From: a virus
Direction: 5' to 3' (one strand)
DNA length: 28,649 nt
IMG/VR virus record: IMGVR_UViG_3300028388_004721
Coordinates: 1 to 28,649 of that record
Under the pieces are notes generated by a model. The model was not told the DNA's origin, made no database searches, and saw only the letters and a list, made by a program, of their open reading frames with translations. The translations under genes and the position numbers were made by a program. Shown piece by piece: positions 22,569 to 28,649 of this stretch; the stretch's first letter is position 1; every line of letters begins with the position of its first letter.

Positions 22569-25442
22569 ATGAACATTAGACCATCAAGCAAACAAGTACG
22601 TGAGAATATCTACACAGATATTCCTCAACAATTTCCTGCTATCTATCGTGATAGCGGCGCCTTGTTTGTTGAGTTCGTAAAACAATACTATCGCTATGTC
22701 GATTCTCGCCAAAATGATTTTCGCGATGCATTTGTTGTTCGCGATATTGATACAACGTATGAAAGATTTTTAATTCATTTTCGAAACAAGTATCTTCATG
22801 ATCTGCCTCTGAGCAGTGAAACAGACGTTCGCTTTGTTATTAAACATATTCAAGATTTGTATCAGAGAAAAGGCACAAAAGAAAGTCTTGAATTACTTTT
22901 TCAACTCTTTTTTAATGAAGAGATTGAAGTCAAATATCCAAGTGTTAATATTTTAAAGCCTTCTGATTCAAAGTATGGAACAAATAATTATCTTGAATTA
23001 AATCCTGTAAAGACATTTAAAGATTACCCTATTCGAAAAGGTGATCGAATCAAGGGCGATACTTCACTTGCAGAAGCATTTATTGATGAAATCGTCTTCT
23101 TGAATATTAAGGGGTTGATTGTACCTGTTGCATATCTTTCAAACTTAAATGGAAGATTTAACATTGATGACAACCTCACAGTAACAGGCACAAGAAATGG
23201 TGTGGAAGTTACATCATCTGTAGGCGAACTCATTTACGGCTCAATATCGAATATTCCTATCAATAGAACAGGAAGACGATCAGGTAATTTTGTAGGCGAC
23301 ACACTTGATCTTGTATCTAGAAAATCTGGTATTAAAGCTAAAGGCCGCGTGTCAGAGATTAAAGAAGCAGAAACTGCAGTTATCGACTTTACAGTTGAAG
23401 ACAGTGGTTGGGGATACTCTCTTGATGTAAATAAGAATATTGTTAAGTCTTCAACGGCAACGATTGTATATGTTTTATTTAATACAGAAACCTTTTCTGG
23501 CGGCTATCCTGGAAATGCTCAAAGCACTGCATTTCCAAAAGTTGGTGATTACTTTATATCAGATAGTACACTAAGTGCTGGCTCAGCCCGAGCTTCTGCA
23601 AACGTGGCATCGTCTGAACTTTCTGGAAACACAAATTTTGCATATGGTGAAGTTGTTGATGTTGATCTAGTTAACGGGCTCATATACATATACTATCAAG
23701 GTAGTGAGTTTACGATCAATTCGTCTAATTCAGAATTATATGAAATATCTACTGAAGAATCAACAGGATTTGATGTATATTTTTATGATAAGCCTTACAT
23801 AATTGATAGTGATAATCTACTCTTTGTCTTCAACAATTATGTGAATGATAACGAATCTGTTGGCAATATGAAATATTTCTTTGGAGAAATTATTCCTGGT
23901 CAATTGGACTCAAATGGAAATCCAAGAAAAAGATTTGACTTAAATGGTAATGGAATAATTGACTCAACAGATAAAACATTTCTTGATAATTATTTTAATG
24001 CAGAGCTTTCAGATGGCAATGCAAGGGTTTGGATTAAAGAACATATCGTCGATTATCTTCTGTCGAATATCGATAGAATTGTTGGCGGAAGATTAAGGAA
24101 TGGAGATACAACAGCGGCATTTGATTGGTATTTTACAGGCAATACGTCACTTGCTTCCAATGACATTATTGATTCCGATAATCCTCACGACAACGCAGGT
24201 GCAGGTTATCCTAGAACAGGATACATCACGTCCTCTTCGCCATTTAATAATTCTGCGTCGTACAGAATCGGGTCAATTAAAAATACGGAAAATGTATCCA
24301 TCATTCCCGATGTAATCGGTGATTATCTTGACGTAGAACTCGTTGATCAAAGATTTCCAAATGATCCTTTGCTTACTAACTACGGCATGAGTGGTGAAGG
24401 ATTTGAAAATATTAATACTCCTTTAAATGAAGCCTTCTCGCTTTCAACATTCACGATTGGTGAGATTGATAAACTCTTAGTCACAAACAATGGTGAGAAT
24501 TATCAAGCCGATGTAAGAAGTACGATCACACAGCCTGATATTGCACCGTATAATAAAAGAGATGTTGGAGTTATTTTCGACAATCCACAATTTATTATAG
24601 AATCTGGTGATATTATGGAACAGACGATTCAGGTCGAAGACTTCTTTAATTCGACTTTTTCTGATTACACTGTTCGTGCAAGATTCTTAAGAAGACAAGG
24701 TGATGTTTATTACTTTAGACCAATCTCTTTCTTTACTTTTGAAAAGCAATATCCTATTCGATTTAAGGGTTCAGATTTTACAGTTAATCGTATTATTTCT
24801 GACGATGAATCTTTAGGTATGGGTAAAAACGCAATTATCGGTGGTGAAGCACAATTTGCTAGAGGACAAATCTCAAAAGTAATTGCGATAGACACTGGAT
24901 TTAGATTTACTGATGGTGAACATGTTGACCTTGTTTCGACAACTGAAACGAGAGATGTGGTAAACACTGAAACAGGCGAGGCTGAAACAGTCGAAAATAT
25001 CAACTTCAATAAGATTGTTGGAAATGCAAACATCGAAGTTCGAGGTACTGGATTTACAGAAAGTGGTTGGAAAACAACAACATCTTTCTTAAATGAATCA
25101 ACAAAAGTGATACATGATAATTTCTATTATCAAGAGTATTCGTTTGATATTTCTTCAATTATTCCTGAAAACGATTACTTCGATATTGTGAGTGACTTAG
25201 TGCAGCCTGCAGGAACAAAACAGTTTGCTTCACCTCTTATAAATAGTGTTAACTTCGTAAATGCTGATCTGGATGCTTCATTTGAAGTATATGATATAGA
25301 TGTTCAAAATCTTTTGGCAGAGCCTGCAAATGTTGCCATCGATGTAGAAGAATCAAATACTGTAGTGGGTCAACTTTCTGCAGTAATTGAGGAGTTAAAC
25401 GAAGAAGCTTCGGCGAGTGTCACTGAAGACATAAACAACTAA
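22569..25442 (+). CDS. gp7: gp7 baseplate wedge initiator with EF-hand-like loop
   Basis: A 957-aa protein (T4 gp7 is 1032 aa). The N-terminus IYTDIPQQFPAIYRDSGALF, FVEFVKQYYRYVD and the helix DVRFVIKHIQDLYQRKGTKE are the conserved start of marine T4-like gp7. The remainder is strand-rich domains (for example VSRKSGIKAKGRVSEI and LVTNNGENYQADVRS). gp7 begins wedge assembly with gp10, then gp8 and gp6. Residues 457-468 read DLNGNGIIDSTD, a complete 12-residue dockerin/EF-hand calcium loop. The start ATG 22569 has a weak GGTGA. It is followed 13 nt later by gp8. Confidence 0.9.
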   Translation: MNIRPSSKQVRENIYTDIPQQFPAIYRDSGALFVEFVKQYYRYVDSRQNDFRDAFVVRDIDTTYERFLIHFRNKYLHDLPLSSETDVRFVIKHIQDLYQRKGTKESLELLFQLFFNEEIEVKYPSVNILKPSDSKYGTNNYLELNPVKTFKDYPIRKGDRIKGDTSLAEAFIDEIVFLNIKGLIVPVAYLSNLNGRFNIDDNLTVTGTRNGVEVTSSVGELIYGSISNIPINRTGRRSGNFVGDTLDLVSRKSGIKAKGRVSEIKEAETAVIDFTVEDSGWGYSLDVNKNIVKSSTATIVYVLFNTETFSGGYPGNAQSTAFPKVGDYFISDSTLSAGSARASANVASSELSGNTNFAYGEVVDVDLVNGLIYIYYQGSEFTINSSNSELYEISTEESTGFDVYFYDKPYIIDSDNLLFVFNNYVNDNESVGNMKYFFGEIIPGQLDSNGNPRKRFDLNGNGIIDSTDKTFLDNYFNAELSDGNARVWIKEHIVDYLLSNIDRIVGGRLRNGDTTAAFDWYFTGNTSLASNDIIDSDNPHDNAGAGYPRTGYITSSSPFNNSASYRIGSIKNTENVSIIPDVIGDYLDVELVDQRFPNDPLLTNYGMSGEGFENINTPLNEAFSLSTFTIGEIDKLLVTNNGENYQADVRSTITQPDIAPYNKRDVGVIFDNPQFIIESGDIMEQTIQVEDFFNSTFSDYTVRARFLRRQGDVYYFRPISFFTFEKQYPIRFKGSDFTVNRIISDDESLGMGKNAIIGGEAQFARGQISKVIAIDTGFRFTDGEHVDLVSTTETRDVVNTETGEAETVENINFNKIVGNANIEVRGTGFTESGWKTTTSFLNESTKVIHDNFYYQEYSFDISSIIPENDYFDIVSDLVQPAGTKQFASPLINSVNFVNADLDASFEVYDIDVQNLLAEPANVAIDVEESNTVVGQLSAVIEELNEEASASVTEDINN

Positions 25443-25455
25443 AGGTATTATAATA

Positions 25456-27570
25456 ATGGCAAAAATTGTCACTGAAAATTTTAAAACTGAAATTGCCGCA
25501 GAATTTTTTGATTCATTTCGAAATGAAAATGAAACTTTAATTCAGTCTTTTCTATCGAGTCTTAAGACTTATAATACTTCTGAGTCTATAGGTCTTACAG
25601 CAGATCAGTTAAATGAAATTTCTAGCCTTGCAAAGGGTGAAGTTGATAGATATTTGCCTGAAAACCATTACTATATTATTGGTTCAAGTGTAGATAAAGA
25701 AAACGAAATTGAAAATTCTCAATTTGAAAAGAGAGAGTTTCAGCGCAGAGTAATTTTCGGCACAAAAGCTGTAATTAGTGGTGTAAAGTATATGTTTTTA
25801 CGTAGACCTTGGACGCCAAATGTTGTGTACGATCAGTTTGACGACTTGCTTGATATCGAGCTTTCAAACATGTATGTTACCGTACCAGATGGTGAAGGAG
25901 ATCAAGGGCCATTTAAAGTATTTAAGTGTATCTCGAATAATAAAGGTACCGCTTCTACAGTCAAGCCATCTGTCAATAGTACTGATCCAGAAATTGAAGT
26001 TGAGAATGAAGGTGATGGATATATTTGGAAATATATGTTCACGATTTCAGTTTCTGATTACGATGAATATTCTACACGAACTTCTATGCCTTATGTAGAG
26101 GACAGAGAGATCGTTGAAGCCGCAAGAGAACAAGTTTCAAATATTCTTATTGAAGACACCGTGACAAGTTTGTTTTCTCAATATAAGCCTGGAACCCTTA
26201 AATTAAATAATATATCACAAGGTACACAAGAAAACACTTATGAGATTGAGCTACAGACCTTTGATGTAGCGCCTCGATCTGGCTCTCAAGCATACCGTAA
26301 CATGTATCTTCGCTCTGAAGAAGATGCAAAAGTATTCAATATTCTTGATAGTAGCGTGCCAAACTCAAATCCGTCAAACAGAACATTGAACCTTACTGTC
26401 TCTAGCGATATAGATATCAGAACGATTGGATATACGAATTTAACGAGTAACTTCGAGATTGTTCCCAAGATTGATATCTCACCATCGGACACAATTGCGG
26501 CAAATCAGGTCGATCAATCTTTCTCTGTAATAAACAACGGTCAAGGTAATTATGTGATTAACGGCTCATCAAATCCTGCACTTAGCCTTGTTCGTGGACA
26601 AACATATGAGTTTAATATTTCTGCAACGGGTCATCCTTTTTGGATTCAAACAGCGCCTCCAACTTGGCCGTTTACTGGAGTATCAACACTTACTACAAAT
26701 GACGGCGTTACAAACAATGGTACACAAAATGGTACAATTACCTATACAGTACCATTCGATGCTCCTAATACATTATATTATAGATGTCAGTATCATTCAA
26801 CAATGTTCGGAAGTATTCAAGTTTCTGGTGCAGGAAGTTCGCAGACAACAAATGCAATTGCATATGGAAGACTTGACGCAAACGGAACACTTGATCAAAT
26901 TAAGTTTGTAGATAAGGGTACTGGTTATAAGTTTGCAACAGCAAAAATTGCATTACCACCCGCTCTTTTACAAACTTATCCAAACCCAGAAAATGCTTCT
27001 CGACTAAGAACAATCATATCACCTAAAGGTGGTCATGGTTCTGATCCTGTCAGTGAGCTTGCAATGAGTCGTGTTTCTGTGATTGCAAATATTATTACAG
27101 ATGCACAGACAAATATTCCTGCTACTGGTACATACACAAAAGTTGGACTTCTAAAAAATCCAAGCTTTAGAGACGGACAGTTTCCTGCCTCTTTTGATAA
27201 TCGATTGAGACTTGAGCTTACTGCTTCACCAAACGCAACTGTTGGTCAATATATTATTGAAGAGAAATCGAACCAGACAATTTACGGAATCATACATGAA
27301 ATCAAACAAGAAAATGGTGTCTGGGTAGTATATCTTGTAGATTATACTGCAGACTTTAACAAGTCGTTTACACAAAGCGCACAAGTGAAAATAAAAACTG
27401 AACTTTCTGATACCGCGTTCGAAACGGCTACTATAAATAACACTAATACAGCAATACAAGTAGGCAACTATGTTCCTTTCTCAGGAAAGCTTCTACACTT
27501 TGTGGACTTTGATGCGATCACACGATCGGAATCGAGAAAAGAAAAAGTTAAATTTGTTTTCGACTTTTAG
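25456..27570 (+). CDS. gp8: gp8 baseplate wedge protein with inserted cupredoxin-like domain
   Basis: A 704-aa protein, twice T4 gp8 (334 aa). The N-terminal third is gp8-like: RRVIFGTKAVISGVKYMFLRRPW, then GPFKVFKCISNNKGTAS, GYIWKYMFTISVSDYDEY. A domain at about 350-455 (SVINNGQGNYVINGSSNPAL, FNISATGHPFWIQT, DAPNTLYYRCQYHSTMFGSI) has cupredoxin layout with all four type-1 copper ligands in order: His393, Cys444, His447, Met450. The C-terminal part returns to wedge-type strands (KFVDKGTGYKFATAKI). gp8 dimers bridge gp10 and gp7 in the wedge. AAAGGT about 10 nt before the ATG. Confidence 0.87.
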   Translation: MAKIVTENFKTEIAAEFFDSFRNENETLIQSFLSSLKTYNTSESIGLTADQLNEISSLAKGEVDRYLPENHYYIIGSSVDKENEIENSQFEKREFQRRVIFGTKAVISGVKYMFLRRPWTPNVVYDQFDDLLDIELSNMYVTVPDGEGDQGPFKVFKCISNNKGTASTVKPSVNSTDPEIEVENEGDGYIWKYMFTISVSDYDEYSTRTSMPYVEDREIVEAAREQVSNILIEDTVTSLFSQYKPGTLKLNNISQGTQENTYEIELQTFDVAPRSGSQAYRNMYLRSEEDAKVFNILDSSVPNSNPSNRTLNLTVSSDIDIRTIGYTNLTSNFEIVPKIDISPSDTIAANQVDQSFSVINNGQGNYVINGSSNPALSLVRGQTYEFNISATGHPFWIQTAPPTWPFTGVSTLTTNDGVTNNGTQNGTITYTVPFDAPNTLYYRCQYHSTMFGSIQVSGAGSSQTTNAIAYGRLDANGTLDQIKFVDKGTGYKFATAKIALPPALLQTYPNPENASRLRTIISPKGGHGSDPVSELAMSRVSVIANIITDAQTNIPATGTYTKVGLLKNPSFRDGQFPASFDNRLRLELTASPNATVGQYIIEEKSNQTIYGIIHEIKQENGVWVVYLVDYTADFNKSFTQSAQVKIKTELSDTAFETATINNTNTAIQVGNYVPFSGKLLHFVDFDAITRSESRKEKVKFVFDF

Positions 27571-27584
27571 AAAAGAGTACATAA

Positions 27585-28649
27585 ATGGGCATTAATACAG
27601 ACTTAAATATCGATCCGTACTTTGACGATTTCAGCGAAGAAAAACAGTTTAATCGTGTTCTTTTTCGTCCAGCTCGCGCAGTTCAGGCAAGAGAGTTAAC
27701 GCAACTTCAAACGATTCTTCAGAATCAAGTTGAACGTTTTGGAAGCAACGTCTTTAAAGAAGGTGCTGTTGTCAGTGGTATTAACTTAGCACAGCGCGAT
27801 GACATTAACTTTGTCAAAATTACAGACTCTGGTGTTCCTGATCCATCTCTCTATTCTCAAACTTATGATGACGACGGTACAGAAAGAAACTATAAACTTG
27901 TAGGTCAAAATACAGGTCTAGAAGCAAATATTATCTTGGGTGAAAATGGATTCGAAACAAGAAATCCAAACCTTAAAACATTCTATATCAAGTATCTGAA
28001 CACTCAAGTATCAACTGATACAGGCAGCGAACTTAAGCAGTTTGAAAAGGGTGAATCACTCACACTATTTGCGCCAACTGGTATTGAGGTACCTGGAGCG
28101 TCTGTCACTGTTGCAACAGTTGGTACTGCTGGCGGCGATCCAACATCTCAACATGCAGGTAAATCGTTCGGCATTTCAATCAAAGAAGGTATCATTTTTG
28201 CAAAGGGACACTTTCTTTTTGTTGAAGAACAGTTCGTAATTATTTCAAAGTATGACGCGATTCCTGATGATGTTTCTGTAGGATTCTCTGTTCAAGAATC
28301 TATTATTGATTCTGCAGAAGACACTTCTCTCTTAGATAATGCCCAGGGATTTAATAACTTTAATGCTCCCGGAGCAGATCGTTTACGCCTTCGTCCTATT
28401 CTTACTGCAGTAAATATCGATTCAGAACCAGAAGAGTTTTTTGCTCTTGCTCGTTACGAGGGCGGTAGACAGATCGGGCTTCGTGATGTATCGCAGTTCA
28501 ATGCGATCAACACAGAAATGGCACGAAGAAGGTTTGAAGAGTCTGGCAACTATGTCGTAAATGGCATGGATATGAAAATCATTCGTGACGGATCTGATGA
28601 AATAGGACCCAAAACATTTGCAGTTGTAAGCCCAGGTAAGGCATATGTT
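27585..28649 (+). CDS. gp10: gp10/DUF4815-like baseplate or fiber-base protein, 3' end cut by window edge
   Basis: The frame is open from ATG 27585 to the last base (355 codons). The N-terminus is the family signature: NIDPYFDDFSEEKQFNRVLF, RPARAVQARELTQLQTILQN, QVERFGSNVFKEGAVVSG, and later GISIKEGIIFAKGHFLFV. Marine T4-like phages carry a long protein of this type after gp8, often labelled gp10 or DUF4815; in T4, gp10 joins the wedge and carries the short tail fiber with gp11 and gp12. Equivalence to T4 gp10 is by position, and a fiber-base role is also compatible. AAAAGAG precedes the ATG by 8 nt. Confidence 0.82.
   Translation, partial: MGINTDLNIDPYFDDFSEEKQFNRVLFRPARAVQARELTQLQTILQNQVERFGSNVFKEGAVVSGINLAQRDDINFVKITDSGVPDPSLYSQTYDDDGTERNYKLVGQNTGLEANIILGENGFETRNPNLKTFYIKYLNTQVSTDTGSELKQFEKGESLTLFAPTGIEVPGASVTVATVGTAGGDPTSQHAGKSFGISIKEGIIFAKGHFLFVEEQFVIISKYDAIPDDVSVGFSVQESIIDSAEDTSLLDNAQGFNNFNAPGADRLRLRPILTAVNIDSEPEEFFALARYEGGRQIGLRDVSQFNAINTEMARRRFEESGNYVVNGMDMKIIRDGSDEIGPKTFAVVSPGKAYV

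Noticed and set aside
24710-25033. 107-aa minus-strand ORF inside gp7
   Set aside because: Antisense shadow of gp7, no ribosome site or partner genes.
25238-25245. TATAAATA inside gp7
   Set aside because: It lies within coding sequence about 200 nt before gp8 with no other support; chance matches are expected in this AT-rich DNA.
27432-27439. TATAAATA inside gp8
   Set aside because: Within coding sequence, about 150 nt before the next gene; possible but unsupported.
1-28649. CRISPR arrays, insertion sequences or integrase/attachment sites
   Set aside because: No regularly spaced direct repeats with spacers, no transposase or integrase reading frame, and no tRNA-derived attachment site were seen.

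Overview
The window is a late and replication-gene segment of a large T4-like myovirus (Caudoviricetes) of the marine type. The sequence is AT-rich, and the T4 homologues (gp33-gp59-gp32; gp4, gp54, gp26; gp48, gp53, gp27, gp5, gp25, gp6, gp7, gp8 and a gp10-like protein) resemble those of cyanophages and pelagiphages more than coliphage T4. T4-type late promoters (TATAAATA) stand at transcription-unit starts. The host is probably not a cyanobacterium: at 6455-6757 there is a circularly permuted, two-piece tmRNA gene with the tag ANDNSYALAA, and permuted ssrA with an ANDN-type tag is the alphaproteobacterial pattern. The host assignment is an inference.

Left part (1-6330): a VWA protein cut by the left edge and a CobS/MoxR-type AAA+ ATPase; a small membrane protein; a secreted SleB-type cell wall hydrolase behind a perfect sigma70 consensus promoter; a zeta-toxin-like P-loop kinase; then an overlapping gene pair for heme oxygenase and a ferredoxin-dependent bilin reductase (PcyX/PebS/PcyA family). 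Together this pair would turn heme into biliverdin and then a reduced bilin, probably phycoerythrobilin. A minus-strand single-pass membrane protein ends the block.

Middle (6331-8830): the permuted tmRNA, with both pseudoknots and the tag frame visible by eye, then a small unknown protein, gp33 (late transcription co-activator), gp59 (helicase loader) and gp32 (ssDNA-binding protein), closed by a strong bidirectional UUCG terminator.

Minus-strand virion block (8829-13752, read right to left): gp4 head completion nuclease-fold protein, an unrecognised conserved protein, gp54-like tube initiator, gp26-like hub protein, a 59-aa protein, and a long glycine/alanine-rich protein with seven copies of a roughly 70-aa repeat (tape-measure candidate) whose N-terminus lies in another frame (-1 shift). 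Plus-strand baseplate block (13817-28649): gp48, gp53, gp27, a gp5-C-like beta-helix needle, an unknown coiled-coil protein, a gp5-like hub with an M15 peptidase instead of lysozyme, gp25, gp6, gp7, gp8 with an inserted cupredoxin-like domain, and a partial gp10/DUF4815-like protein. The two blocks diverge from overlapping, face-to-face late promoters at 13772-13801.

The most striking contents are the phage-borne permuted tmRNA, the bilin-making gene pair in a phage of an apparently alphaproteobacterial host, the split hub/needle with a swapped peptidase, and the copper-site-bearing domain in gp8.
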